The notes beneath the pieces were generated by a model that was not told the DNA's origin, ran no database searches, and saw nothing but the letters and a program-made list of their open reading frames with translations. Made by a program: the position numbers and the translations under genes. This document shows positions 1 to 8,560 of a stretch of 64,000 nucleotides of DNA, piece after piece (the stretch's first letter is position 1; each line of letters begins with the position of its first letter). This stretch comes from Aquipseudomonas alcaligenes MRY13-0052. GTDB lineage: Bacteria; Pseudomonadota; Gammaproteobacteria; Pseudomonadales; Pseudomonadaceae. The DNA is taken from the NCBI GenBank assembly GCA_000474255.1, contig BATO01000010.1:60417-124416 (forward strand), given 5' to 3'.

Positions 1-781
1 TGACATTGTGGGACAGGTGCAGCGGATTGATGGTTCCGATGATGGCGCTGCCGACGCCCGGGTGGCCGAAGATCAGCTCGAAGCTCGCCTTCACCGGGTC
101 GACGCCGGCTCCCACACAGGCATGGCCGCTGGCCAGGCCCTTCTTGATCAGGATGCCCTTGGCGTGACTGGCAGCATAGTCCAGCACCGGCTTCTCGCCC
201 TGTTCGGCGAGGTTGTAGGTGACCATGGCGCAGTCGCCGCGCTCCAGCGCCAGCAGGCCGCCTTCCACGGTCTTGCCGGAGAGGCCGAAGGCGCGGATCT
301 TGCCCTCGCGCTTGAGCTCGGCGAGGGTCTCGTAGGCGCCGCTGTCCTGCAGGATGCGCAGGTCGTCACCGTCGGAATGCAGCAGCAGCAGGTCGATGTA
401 ATCGGTCTCCAGGCGCTTGAGGCTGCGCTCCACCGAGCGGCGCGTGTGCGCCGGACTGAAGTCGTGGCTGGACTGGCCCGCCTCGAACTCCTCGCCACTC
501 TTGCTGACGATCACCCAGTCCTGGCGCTGGCCGCGCAGCAGCGGGCCGAGGCGTTCCTCGCTGCGGCCATAGGCCGGCGCGGTGTCGATCAGGTTGATGC
601 CCAGCTCGCGGGCCAGGCCGATCAGGCGGCCGGCTTCGTCGTCATCGGGGATGGTGAAGCCGGACGGGTATTTGACGCCCTGGTCGCGACCCAGCTTGAC
701 GGTGCCCAGGCCCAGTGGCGAGACCACCAGGCCGGTGTCGCCCAGGGGGCGGTGCAGGCGATGCAGGCTGCTCTGGCTCAC
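1..781 (-). CDS. Aldo/keto reductase (3' end cut by window)
   Basis: NAD(P)H-dependent oxidoreductase of the aldo/keto reductase fold; its substrate cannot be told from sequence. 260 codons are visible and the frame is still open at base 1, so the C-terminus is missing. The catalytic tetrad is present: Asp66 and Tyr71 (in LIDTAPAYG), Lys94 (VIVSKSG) and His135 (LLLLHSD). The start is taken as GTG at 781, which overlaps the TGA of the upstream FAD oxidoreductase gene (GTGA), so the two are probably translationally coupled. The pair matches, from memory, an oxidoreductase pair next to emrE in P. aeruginosa. Confidence 0.85.
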   Translation of the reverse strand, partial: MSQSSLHRLHRPLGDTGLVVSPLGLGTVKLGRDQGVKYPSGFTIPDDDEAGRLIGLARELGINLIDTAPAYGRSEERLGPLLRGQRQDWVIVSKSGEEFEAGQSSHDFSPAHTRRSVERSLKRLETDYIDLLLLHSDGDDLRILQDSGAYETLAELKREGKIRAFGLSGKTVEGGLLALERGDCAMVTYNLAEQGEKPVLDYAASHAKGILIKKGLASGHACVGAGVDPVKASFELIFGHPGVGSAIIGTINPLHLSHNV

Positions 782-1950
782 AGCAGTTCCTCCCATACCG
801 GTTGCGCCAGGTTCGGGCGCGGCAGTTCGGGCAGGGGCGGCTGCTGGGTCGGTTGCACCCCGTCGCGCTCCAGGGCGGCGATCACCCGGTCGGCGAAGTC
901 CGGGGCCAGCGCCAGCTTGGTCGGCCAGCCCACCAGCAGGCGGCCCTGGTCGGCGAGGAAGGCATTGTCCGGGCGCACCAGGCCGGATTGGCTCGGTTCG
1001 GCGCGGTCCACCCGCAGGGTCGCCCACTGGGCCGCGGAAAGATCGATCCAGGGCAGCAGGTCGCGCAGTTCCTTCTCGGCGGCGGCGATCTGCTCGGCTT
1101 CGTTGCGCGCGACGCCATCGGCTTCGGCGATGTCGCCGCCCAGGTACCAGACCCACTGGCCATCGGCGGCAGGGTGGGTGGTGACGGTGACGCGCGGCTT
1201 GGGGCCGCCACCGAGGCAGTGGGCGTAGAGCGGCTTCAGGCTGGGCGCCTTGACCATCACCATGTGCAGCGGGCGGCGCTGCATGCCGGGCTGCTGGATG
1301 CCCAGGGCCTGCAGCAGCGCCTCGTTACCGGCGCCGGCACTGAGCACGATGCGCTGGGCGCGGATGGCGCGGCCATCGACCACCAGCCCGACGAGTTCGT
1401 CACCCTCGCGCAGCGGTTCGATGGCGTGCCCGGCCAGCAGGCCATCGCCGGCGAGGTCCGCCAGGCGTTGGATCAGGCTGGGGACGTCGAGCACCAGTTC
1501 GGCGAGGCGATAGACCTTGCCCTTGAATTTCGGGTGTTGCAGCGCCGGGGGCAGGGCCTCGCCCTTGACCTGGTCGACGCGGCCGCGCACCGCCTTGCTG
1601 GCGAAGAAGCTGGTGATGTTGCCGGCCAGCGAGCCGGGCGACCACAGGTAATGGGCATCGGACAGCAGGCGCACCGGGCGCAGGTCCAGCTCGCCGTCAC
1701 CGGCCAGGGCCTCGCGCCAGCGGCGGGGCATGTCGGCGATGGCTTCCGAGGCGCCGGTCAGCGCGCCGTGCAGGGCGTACTTGGCGCCGCCGTGGATGAT
1801 GCCCTGGGACTTTACGCTCTGGCCGCCGCCGAGGCTGGCGTTCTCCACCAGCAGGGTGGAGTAGCACTGGCCGCGCAGGCGTGCGGCGAGCCAGAGACCG
1901 GCGACGCCGCCGCCGACGATGAGGACGTCGGTGCTGAGAACCTGGGACAT
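778..1950 (-). CDS. FAD-dependent oxidoreductase (glycine/D-amino-acid oxidase type)
   Basis: 390-residue flavoprotein of the DAO family. The N-terminal FAD-binding motif is IVGGGVAGLWLA, with the GxGxxG glycines around residues 13-18. A second conserved stretch near the C-terminus (SGLVRPDNAF, then LLVGWPTKLALAPDFAD) closes the FAD domain. Family members oxidise amines or amino acids; the actual substrate is unknown. The ATG at 1950 follows a GAGG sequence. The gene lies 65 bases downstream of emrE on the same strand and overlaps the aldo/keto reductase by 4 bases, suggesting a short oxidoreductase operon. Confidence 0.85.
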   Translation of the reverse strand: MSQVLSTDVLIVGGGVAGLWLAARLRGQCYSTLLVENASLGGGQSVKSQGIIHGGAKYALHGALTGASEAIADMPRRWREALAGDGELDLRPVRLLSDAHYLWSPGSLAGNITSFFASKAVRGRVDQVKGEALPPALQHPKFKGKVYRLAELVLDVPSLIQRLADLAGDGLLAGHAIEPLREGDELVGLVVDGRAIRAQRIVLSAGAGNEALLQALGIQQPGMQRRPLHMVMVKAPSLKPLYAHCLGGGPKPRVTVTTHPAADGQWVWYLGGDIAEADGVARNEAEQIAAAEKELRDLLPWIDLSAAQWATLRVDRAEPSQSGLVRPDNAFLADQGRLLVGWPTKLALAPDFADRVIAALERDGVQPTQQPPLPELPRPNLAQPVWEELL

Positions 1951-2015
1951 GGAAGCTGCCTCGAAGAAAACCGGCGCGCAGTATAACGCGCGCCGTGAGG
2001 CGGGGCCGACGTGGA

Positions 2016-2348
2016 TCAGTGGCCGGTGCTGTTGGAGAACAGCTGGATCACCACCACGCCGGAAACGATCAGGCCCATGCCGAGCATGGCCGGGAGGTCC
2101 AGCTTCTGCTGGTAGAGGAAGACCGCGGCGATGCTCACCAGGACGATGCCCAGGCCCGCCCAGATCGCATAGGCGATGCCCACGGGAATGCTTTTCACCA
2201 CCAGGCTGAGCATCCAGAAGGAGATGCTGTAGCCGATCACCACCAGCAGTAGCGGAACGGGTTTGCTGAAGCCGTCGAGGGCCTTCATCGAGGTGGTGGC
2301 GATCACTTCGGCGGTGATGGCGATGGCGAGGTACAGATAGCCGGTCAT
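2016..2348 (-). CDS. emrE: Small multidrug resistance efflux transporter EmrE
   Basis: 110-residue, four-helix SMR transporter of the inner membrane, expected to exchange protons for quaternary-ammonium and other lipophilic cations as a dimer. The essential membrane-embedded Glu14 is present (AIAITAEVIATTSMK), as is the family loop WAGLGIVLVS in helix 3. An upstream in-frame start 13 codons earlier is rejected because ATG at 2348 has a close ribosome site (AGGAGACC). It is transcribed divergently from a LysR-type gene, an arrangement also found in P. aeruginosa. Confidence 0.93.
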   Translation of the reverse strand: MTGYLYLAIAITAEVIATTSMKALDGFSKPVPLLLVVIGYSISFWMLSLVVKSIPVGIAYAIWAGLGIVLVSIAAVFLYQQKLDLPAMLGMGLIVSGVVVIQLFSNSTGH

Positions 2349-2410
2349 GATGGTCTCCTTTGAAATCAGGCTGCCGATTCTAGTCATCTGGATGATGGGA
2401 TAAAGTGATT

Positions 2411-2433
2411 ACCTATCTAAATAGGAGATAGGT
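2411..2433. promoter_or_regulatory. Candidate LysR-type operator overlapping a ribosome site
   Basis: Seven-base inverted repeat ACCTATC / GATAGGT with a 9-base spacer, ending one base before the ATG of the LysR gene. Its core reads ATC-N9-GAT, a form often seen for LysR-type sites. The AGGAG of the LysR gene lies inside the spacer and right arm, so binding could block translation initiation or transcription. Autoregulation, and control of emrE, is an inference. Confidence 0.45.
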
Positions 2434-2434
2434 C

Positions 2435-3319
2435 ATGCAGTGGAACCTGGAGCAGATCCGCCTGTTCGTCAGCGTCGCCGAGGGCCACTCGTTCTCATCG
2501 GCGGCGCGCCGGCTCAACCGCGTGCAGTCGGCGGTGAGCAGCGCCATCGCCCTACTGGAGGCCGATCTCGGCGTCACCCTGTTCGAGCGCAGCAGCGGGC
2601 GCCAGCCACGCCTGACGGTCGCGGGCAGCACCTTGCTGGAGGAGGCGCGGGAAGTGTTGCGCCAGTGCGAGCGCCTGGAGGGGCGCGCGCTGGGGCTGGT
2701 GCGCGGTGAGGAGGTGCGCCTGCGCCTGGCCCAGGACGAAGCCATGCCCTACCAGCCGGTGCTCGACAGCCTGGAGGCCCTGGCCCAGGCCTTCCCTCTG
2801 CTGGAGGTGCAACTGGCCAGCGGTGCCCAGGGCGATGTGGCGCGCAAGCTGCTGGAGCGCCGCGCCGACCTGGGCCTGCTGTTCCACCATGAGCAGATGC
2901 CCGAGGCACTGGAGCGCCAGCGCCTGGGCACCATCGAGATGGTCACCGTCTGTGGCGTCGGCCATCCCCTGGCGGGCGTCGGCCATGTCGACCGCCGCGA
3001 GCTGGCCCGGCATCGCCAGTTGCTGATGGCGCCCCAGGACAGCCGCTACCCCGGCGGCGAGCAGCTCAGCCCGTCGATCTGGCGTACTGACAGCTTCTAC
3101 ACCATGGCCGAGCTGCTGATGCGCAACCTCGGTTGGGCCTGGCTGCCACGCCACGTGGTGCAGTACCCGACCTACCAGAACCAGCTGGTGGAGCTGAGCA
3201 GCGACTGGACGCCGCCGCCGCTGGTGGTGGAGCTGGTGTGCCGCCGCGACGAGGCGCTGGGTCCGGCGGCGCTGTGGCTGGCCGACTGCTTCGCCGAGCA
3301 CCTCAAGGCCGTCGGCTGA
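2435..3319 (+). CDS. LysR-family transcriptional regulator
   Basis: 294 residues. The N-terminal winged helix-turn-helix covers about residues 1-60 (WNLEQIRLFVSVAEGHSFSS, then the recognition helix around SAVSSAIALLEADLGVTLFER). The effector-binding domain follows from about residue 90. The effector is unknown. The gene is divergent from emrE and separated from it by 86 bases that hold a palindromic operator candidate. Control of emrE is an inference from position; it could equally act on the oxidoreductase genes downstream of emrE. The AGGAG at 2424-2428 fits the ATG at 2435. Confidence 0.92.
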   Translation: MQWNLEQIRLFVSVAEGHSFSSAARRLNRVQSAVSSAIALLEADLGVTLFERSSGRQPRLTVAGSTLLEEAREVLRQCERLEGRALGLVRGEEVRLRLAQDEAMPYQPVLDSLEALAQAFPLLEVQLASGAQGDVARKLLERRADLGLLFHHEQMPEALERQRLGTIEMVTVCGVGHPLAGVGHVDRRELARHRQLLMAPQDSRYPGGEQLSPSIWRTDSFYTMAELLMRNLGWAWLPRHVVQYPTYQNQLVELSSDWTPPPLVVELVCRRDEALGPAALWLADCFAEHLKAVG

Positions 3320-3352
3320 TCCCGGGCCCGTGCTCTGATAAGCTCCGCGCCC

Positions 3353-4621
3353 ATGAATCGCACCCTCTATACCCTGCTGTTCCACCTCGGCCTGCCCCTC
3401 ATCGCCCTGCGCCTGGCCTGGCGGGCCTGGCGCGCGCCGGCCTATGCCCGGCGCATCGCCGAGCGCTTCGCCTTCGGCCTGCCGCCCCTGCAACCGGGCG
3501 GCATCTGGGTCCACGCGGTATCCGTGGGCGAGAGCATCGCCGCGGCGCCAATGATCCGCGCCCTGCGCGAACGCGACCCGCAACTGCCGATCACCGTCAC
3601 CTGCATGACCCCCACCGGCTCGGAGCGTATCCGCGCGATGTTCGGCGACCAGGTGCAGCACTGCTACCTGCCCTATGACCTGCCCTGGGCGGCGGCGCGC
3701 TTCCAGCGCCTGCTCAAGCCGAAGCTGGCGGTGATCATGGAAACCGAGCTGTGGCCCAACCATATCCACCAGTGCCACAAGCGCGGCGTGCCGGTGGTGC
3801 TGGCCAATGCGCGGCTGTCCGAGCGTTCCGCCCGTGGCTACGCGCGCTTCCACAAGCTGACGGCGCCCATGCTCGCCGAGCTGAGCTGGCTCGCGGTGCA
3901 GACCGAAGCCGAGGCCGAGCGTTTCCGCACCCTTGGAGCCCGCCCCGAAGCGGTGACGGTGACCGGCTCGATCAAGTTCGACCTGCGCATTGACCCCGAG
4001 CTGCCCATCCGCGCCGCCGACCTGCGCCAGCAATGGGCCGCCGAGCAACGCCCGGTCTGGATCGCCGCCAGCACCCATGCGGGGGAGGACGAGATCATCC
4101 TCGCCGCCCATCGCCAACTGCTGGCCGAGCGCCCCGATGCGCTGCTGCTTCTGGTGCCCCGTCACCCGGAGCGCTTCAACCCGGTATTCGAACTGTGCCG
4201 CCGCGAAGGTTTCGCTGCGGTGCGTCGCTCCACCGGCGAGCCGGTCACCGCCGCGACGTCGGTGCTGGTGGGCGACACCATGGGCGAGCTGCTGTTCCTC
4301 TTCGCCCTGGCCGACATCGCCTTCGTCGGTGGCAGCCTGGTGCCCAATGGCGGGCACAACCTGCTGGAGCCGGCCGCGCTGGGCAAGCCCGTGCTCAGCG
4401 GCCCGCACCTGTTCAACTTCCTCGATATCGCCGCGCAGCTGCGTGACAACGGCGCCCTGATCGAAGTGGCCGACACCGAAGCGTTGCAGAGCGCCGTCGC
4501 CAGCCTCTGGCGCGACAGCGCCGCCGCGACCCGCATGCACGATGCCGGGCTGGCGGTGCTCAGGGCCAACCAGGGGGCGCTGGAGCGGTTGCTGGGCGGC
4601 ATCGCCCGCCAGTTGGGGTGA
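3353..4621 (+). CDS. waaA: Kdo transferase WaaA (KdtA)
   Basis: 422-residue inner-membrane glycosyltransferase (GT30) that adds Kdo from CMP-Kdo to the lipid A precursor, joining lipid A and core oligosaccharide. It shows the N-terminal membrane anchor (LYTLLFHLGLPLIALRLAW), the acceptor-side motifs IWVHAVSVGE and ETELWPN, and the nucleotide-sugar site with GGSLVPNGGHN followed by LEPAALGKPVLSGP. Length fits the family. It starts 33 bases after the LysR gene and ends 18 bases before a convergent regulator gene. No other lipopolysaccharide gene is adjacent. Confidence 0.95.
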   Translation: MNRTLYTLLFHLGLPLIALRLAWRAWRAPAYARRIAERFAFGLPPLQPGGIWVHAVSVGESIAAAPMIRALRERDPQLPITVTCMTPTGSERIRAMFGDQVQHCYLPYDLPWAAARFQRLLKPKLAVIMETELWPNHIHQCHKRGVPVVLANARLSERSARGYARFHKLTAPMLAELSWLAVQTEAEAERFRTLGARPEAVTVTGSIKFDLRIDPELPIRAADLRQQWAAEQRPVWIAASTHAGEDEIILAAHRQLLAERPDALLLLVPRHPERFNPVFELCRREGFAAVRRSTGEPVTAATSVLVGDTMGELLFLFALADIAFVGGSLVPNGGHNLLEPAALGKPVLSGPHLFNFLDIAAQLRDNGALIEVADTEALQSAVASLWRDSAAATRMHDAGLAVLRANQGALERLLGGIARQLG

Positions 4622-4639
4622 GTCCGGGCCAGGCCCGCC

Positions 4640-5236
4640 TCAGAAGGTCGGCGGGGTGATGATCCAGAGGATCAGCGTGTCCTTGTCGCCGGGGTTGCCG
4701 TAGCGGTGGGGCTCCTGGCTGGAGAAGGCGAAGCTGTCGCCTTCACCCAGCAGGAAGTGGCGTTCGCCGACCCAGAGCTCGAATTCACCGCTGAGCACAT
4801 AGCCCGCTTCTTCGCCCTCGTGGCTGTAGCTCTCTTCGCTGTAGGTGCCCGGGGGGAATCGCGAGTGGAGGATTTCCAGCGAGCGGCTTGGTTGCGGGCT
4901 GAGCAGCTCGTCGGTGATGCCGTCGTCGTAGTGCAAGCTCATGCGGCTGTTCTTGCGCACCACATAGCCTTTGTCCGCCTCGGCGGTGGGGGCTTCGCTG
5001 GCAAAAAACCATTGGATGGTCACGCCCAGGCTGCGGGCGATATTGAACAGCGCGGGGATCGAGGGATAGGCCAGGTTGCGTTCCAGCTGGCTGATGTAGC
5101 CGGCGGTCAGCGAGCTCTGTTCGGCCAGCTCGGCGAGGGTCATTTCGCGGCGCTTGCGCAGGGCGCGGATGCGCGTACCGAGGAACTGGCTCTCGGGCGC
5201 ATTGGCGGTGCCGGGCGGCGGCAGGCTGGGGCTCAT
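4640..5236 (-). CDS. XRE-family regulator with C-terminal cupin domain
   Basis: 198 residues. The helix-turn-helix lies at about 20-75 (RIRALRKRREMTLAELAEQS, then TAGYISQLERN). A cupin sensor domain lies at about 120-195, with YSHEGEEAGYVLSGEFELWVG carrying the cupin His/Glu pattern. Regulators of this layout often control catabolism of amines or amino acids and bind a small ligand in the cupin. ATG at 5236 is chosen because GGAGG precedes it; the frame stays open further upstream. It lies 83 bases downstream of the OYE-type oxidoreductase gene on the same strand and is its likely regulator. Confidence 0.9.
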   Translation of the reverse strand: MSPSLPPPGTANAPESQFLGTRIRALRKRREMTLAELAEQSSLTAGYISQLERNLAYPSIPALFNIARSLGVTIQWFFASEAPTAEADKGYVVRKNSRMSLHYDDGITDELLSPQPSRSLEILHSRFPPGTYSEESYSHEGEEAGYVLSGEFELWVGERHFLLGEGDSFAFSSQEPHRYGNPGDKDTLILWIITPPTF

Positions 5237-5319
5237 GATCCCTCCGGTCCTTGGGGCTGGGCGGAGGGCTGGCCCCGCGCGAACGCGGCATTGTAAAGCA
5301 GGCGCGGGCCCGTCGCGCC

Positions 5320-7269
5320 CTAGATTTCCCAGGCCGCCTGCAACCCCTCGAATATGGCTTCCTCCGCCGTGCGTGCGGCCAGGCAATCGCCGATGCGCTG
5401 GAAGGGCACCAGGCCTTCCAGGGTCGCCCCCAGCTCATCCAGCGGCTGGTGGCCCTGGCACAGCACCAGGGTATCCACGGCCTCGAACAGCATGGGCTCG
5501 CCGCTGGCGGTGTGCATCATGTAGACGGTGTCGTCATCGCAGCCATAGAGCCGTGCGTAAGGCGTGATGGGGATGCCGAGGCGGTGCAGCTCGCCCACCA
5601 TCTGGTCGCGCACATAGAGGGGTAGGCTTTCGCCGCAGTGGGTGCCATTCACCGCCAGGCGCACCTGGTGGCCGTTGCGCGCCAGGTGCTCGGCGATGCC
5701 GGGGCCGATCCAGTCGCAGCGCCAGTCGGCGACCACCACCGAAGGGCCGAGCTGCACCTCGCCCCTGAGCACCTGCCAGGCATCCACCACCTGCAGTGCC
5801 CCACCGCGCTCGAAATCCGGCCAGTAAGGCGTGGCGCCCGTGGCGATGATCAACTGGTCCGGGCGCTCGCGCTCCACCAGGGCACGGTCGACGCGGGTGT
5901 TGCGCACGACCTTCACGCCGGCCAGTTCCATTTCCCGCTGCAGGTTGGTGGCGGCACCGCCGAACTCACTGCGCCGGGGCAGCAGTTGCGCCAGCAGCAC
6001 CTGGCCGCCGAGCTGCGCAGCCGCTTCGAACAGCGTCACCTCATGGCCACGCTGCGCGGCCACGGCGGCGGCCTTCATACCGGCCGGGCCGCCGCCGACC
6101 ACCATGATGCGCTGCGCCCGCGTGGCCCTGGCCGGCTGGCCATAGCGCAGCTCGCGGCCGGTTTCCGGGTGCTGGATGCAGGAGATCGGGTAGCCCTTGT
6201 GGAAGTGGCCGATGCAGGCCTGGTTGCAGGCGATGCAGGCGCGCACGTCCTCGACGCGGCCGCCGACGGTTTTCTCCGGCATCAGCGGGTCGCAGATCAG
6301 GGCGCGGGTCATGCCGCAGACATCGGCCTGGCCGTTGGCGATGATCTGCTCCGCTTCCTGGGGCTGGTTGATGCGCCCGGTGACGAACAGGGGGATATGC
6401 AGTCGTGCCTTGAACCCGGCCGCGATCGGCGCGAGGTAGGCCGCCGCGATGGCCATGGGCGGCGCGATGTGCACGGCGCCGCCGAGGGAGGCGGAGGTGC
6501 CGGCTACCAGGTGCACGTAGTCCAGTTCGCTTTCCAGGGCGAGCACGGCCTGCAGCGATTCATCCTCGCTGAGCCCCTGCGGATCGCGCTCGTCGGCGGA
6601 GATGCGCAGGCCGACGATGAAGTCCTCGCCGCCGGCCTGGCGAACCGCCGACAGCACCTCGCGGAGAAAGCGCAGGCGCGCGTCCAGGTCGCCGTTGTAG
6701 CCGTCCTCGCGGTGGTTGACCCGGGGGTTGAGGAACTGGGCGGGCAGGTAGCCGTGGCTGGCCACCACTTCCACGCCATCGAGGCCGGCCTGGCGCAGAC
6801 GGCGGGTGGCGGCGCCGTAGCCGGCGACTATCTCGTCGATCATCCGCTGGTCGAGCGCCCGGGGCATTACCCGGAAGCGCTCGTTGGGGCTGACCGAGGG
6901 CGCATAGGCCACCGCCAGCAGGCCACTGGCGGTCTCCATGATTTCCCGCCCGGGGTGGAACAGTTGCGACAGCACCAGGGTGCCGTGGGCCTGGCAGGCC
7001 TCGGCCAGTTCGCGGTAGCCCTCGATACAGGTGTCGTCGGTGGCCATAAGCACGTGCGAGGTGTAGCGGGCGCTGTCGTGCACACCGGCCACCTGCAGCA
7101 CGATCAGCCCGACGCCGCCTTCGGCGCGGGTGCGCTGGTAGGCGATCAGCGCGTCGTTGACCCGGTTGTCGGTGGGCAGGCTGGTGTCGTGGCCGCTGGA
7201 CATGATGCGGTTCTTCAGGCGCTTGCCACGGATGTGCAGGGGTTCGAACAGGTGCGGGAAGGCGTGCAT
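5320..7269 (-). CDS. Old-yellow-enzyme type NADH:flavin oxidoreductase with Fe-S cluster and FAD domain
   Basis: 649 residues, with the three-part layout of 2,4-dienoyl-CoA reductase and trimethylamine dehydrogenase. An FMN-binding TIM barrel covers about 1-335 (SHGYLPAQFLNPRVNHREDG at 171-190 is the active-site stretch). A 4Fe-4S ligand set follows at Cys345, Cys348, Cys352 and Cys364. A FAD/NAD domain starts with VVGGGPAG at about 390-397. The SSGHDTSLP stretch near residue 24 resembles, from memory, N-methylproline/betaine demethylases, so oxidative N-demethylation is plausible but unproven. The regulator downstream and the divergent solute-binding gene suggest a catabolic role. Confidence 0.87.
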   Translation of the reverse strand: MHAFPHLFEPLHIRGKRLKNRIMSSGHDTSLPTDNRVNDALIAYQRTRAEGGVGLIVLQVAGVHDSARYTSHVLMATDDTCIEGYRELAEACQAHGTLVLSQLFHPGREIMETASGLLAVAYAPSVSPNERFRVMPRALDQRMIDEIVAGYGAATRRLRQAGLDGVEVVASHGYLPAQFLNPRVNHREDGYNGDLDARLRFLREVLSAVRQAGGEDFIVGLRISADERDPQGLSEDESLQAVLALESELDYVHLVAGTSASLGGAVHIAPPMAIAAAYLAPIAAGFKARLHIPLFVTGRINQPQEAEQIIANGQADVCGMTRALICDPLMPEKTVGGRVEDVRACIACNQACIGHFHKGYPISCIQHPETGRELRYGQPARATRAQRIMVVGGGPAGMKAAAVAAQRGHEVTLFEAAAQLGGQVLLAQLLPRRSEFGGAATNLQREMELAGVKVVRNTRVDRALVERERPDQLIIATGATPYWPDFERGGALQVVDAWQVLRGEVQLGPSVVVADWRCDWIGPGIAEHLARNGHQVRLAVNGTHCGESLPLYVRDQMVGELHRLGIPITPYARLYGCDDDTVYMMHTASGEPMLFEAVDTLVLCQGHQPLDELGATLEGLVPFQRIGDCLAARTAEEAIFEGLQAAWEI

Positions 7270-7423
7270 GGCAATCCTCGTCGGGGCTGCTGGAATTCTT
7301 ATTAATCCATTACTGATTTACCCATGGTAAAAAATCAACTTGTTTTTTAACTGAGTGACAACTAGCGTGATGCGTGCCCCCTGACGGGCCATCCCTGCAC
7401 AACAAGAACAATGGGAGAACCTC

Positions 7424-8491
7424 ATGCGACACGACTCTTCGCGCCCTTCGCGCGGCTTCTCGAACCTGCCTCTCATCACTCTGCTGGCCGCGCTGATGCC
7501 CGCCGTGGCGGCCCAGGGCGCACCCGACATGGTGGTGGTCGGCTACGGCGGTGACGGCCAGAAGGCCCAGGACGAGGCCTTCTTCAAACCCTTTGTGGCC
7601 GAGGACGGCAAGCCGCTGATCCAGAGCGAATACAACGGCGAAATGGCGCGCATCCGGGTGATGGCCGATACCGGCCACGTCGATTGGGACCTGGTGCAGA
7701 TCGAAGGGCCGGACCTGGTTCGGGGCTGTGAAAGCGGGATGTTCGAGCGGCTGGACTGGCAACGCATGGGCGGCAGTGAGCGGCTGATCGAGGATGCCGC
7801 CCAGGAGTGCGGCTCGGCCGCGCTGGTGTGGGGTGTTGCGCTCGCCTATGACGCCGACCGGCTGAAGGCAGCGCCCACGTCCTGGGCCGATTTCTGGGAC
7901 TTGGAGAAATTCCCCGGCAAGCGCGGGTTGCGCAAGCGTGCGGTGTACAACCTCGAGTTCGCCCTGCTGGCCGATGGCGTGCCGGTGACCGACGTGTACA
8001 AGGTGCTCGCCAGCCCGGGCGGCGTGGACCGCGCTTTCGCCAAGCTCGACCAGATCAAGCCGCAGATCCAGTGGTGGGAGGCGGGCGCCCAGCCGACCCA
8101 GTGGCTCGCCGCCGGTGACGTGGTGATGACCTCGTCCTATACCGGGCGCGTGGCGGCGGCGCACCAGGCCGGACGCAACCTCGACCTGGTGCTGCCGGGC
8201 AGCCTATACGGCATGGATTACTGGGCGATCATCAAGGGCTCCCGGCATGCGCAGCAGGCCGAGCGACTGATCGCCTTCGCCAACCGCAAGGCGCCGCAGC
8301 TGGAGTACATCCGCCGTATCCCCTACGGGCCGACCAACCGCGATGCTGCCGCCGCGCTGGACGCTGAACAGGCCCGCTGGATCCCGGTGACGCCCGATGC
8401 GCTGGCGGCGAGCCTGCCGATGGATGTGGAGTTCTGGGTCGATCATGGCGAGGAGTTGGAGGAGCGCTTCAACGCCTGGGCGGTACGCTGA
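7424..8491 (+). CDS. ABC transporter periplasmic solute-binding protein (PotD-like), orphan
   Basis: 355 residues. A basic N-terminus and hydrophobic stretch (LPLITLLAALMPAVAAQGA) form a signal peptide, probably cleaved after an Ala near residue 30. The rest is a family 1 extracellular solute-binding fold similar to polyamine-type binders (VDWDLVQIEGPDL, then PTSWADFWDLEKFPGKRGLR). No permease or ATPase gene lies nearby, so it must borrow a transporter encoded elsewhere or act as a sensor subunit. GGGAGAACCTC precedes the ATG. It is divergent from the OYE-type gene across 154 bases, a likely shared control region. Confidence 0.85.
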   Translation: MRHDSSRPSRGFSNLPLITLLAALMPAVAAQGAPDMVVVGYGGDGQKAQDEAFFKPFVAEDGKPLIQSEYNGEMARIRVMADTGHVDWDLVQIEGPDLVRGCESGMFERLDWQRMGGSERLIEDAAQECGSAALVWGVALAYDADRLKAAPTSWADFWDLEKFPGKRGLRKRAVYNLEFALLADGVPVTDVYKVLASPGGVDRAFAKLDQIKPQIQWWEAGAQPTQWLAAGDVVMTSSYTGRVAAAHQAGRNLDLVLPGSLYGMDYWAIIKGSRHAQQAERLIAFANRKAPQLEYIRRIPYGPTNRDAAAALDAEQARWIPVTPDALAASLPMDVEFWVDHGEELEERFNAWAVR

Positions 8492-8507
8492 TAGGGTGCC
8501 CCTTGCC

Positions 8508-8536
8508 CGGCCCACCTCGGCGGTGGGCCGCTTCCT
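8508..8536 (+). terminator. Rho-independent terminator after the solute-binding gene
   Basis: Eight-base GC-rich stem GGCCCACC / GGTGGGCC with loop TCGGC at 8508-8528, followed by a T-rich run. It lies between the solute-binding gene and the aldolase-like gene, so it may attenuate transcription into the latter. Confidence 0.6.
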
Positions 8537-8560
8537 TTTCGATCGACCCTGGAGCCTTCC

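Noticed and set aside
8..1986. Long plus-strand open frames (8-1228 and 715-1986)
   Set aside because: They run antisense to the aldo/keto reductase and FAD oxidoreductase, whose active-site motifs are clear. In GC-rich DNA the opposite strand stays open; their products (long His/Gln/Gly/Ala-rich strings) resemble no protein family.
2552..4540. 662-residue minus-strand open frame opposite the LysR gene and waaA
   Set aside because: Compositional shadow of two recognised genes; no start signal or conserved motif.
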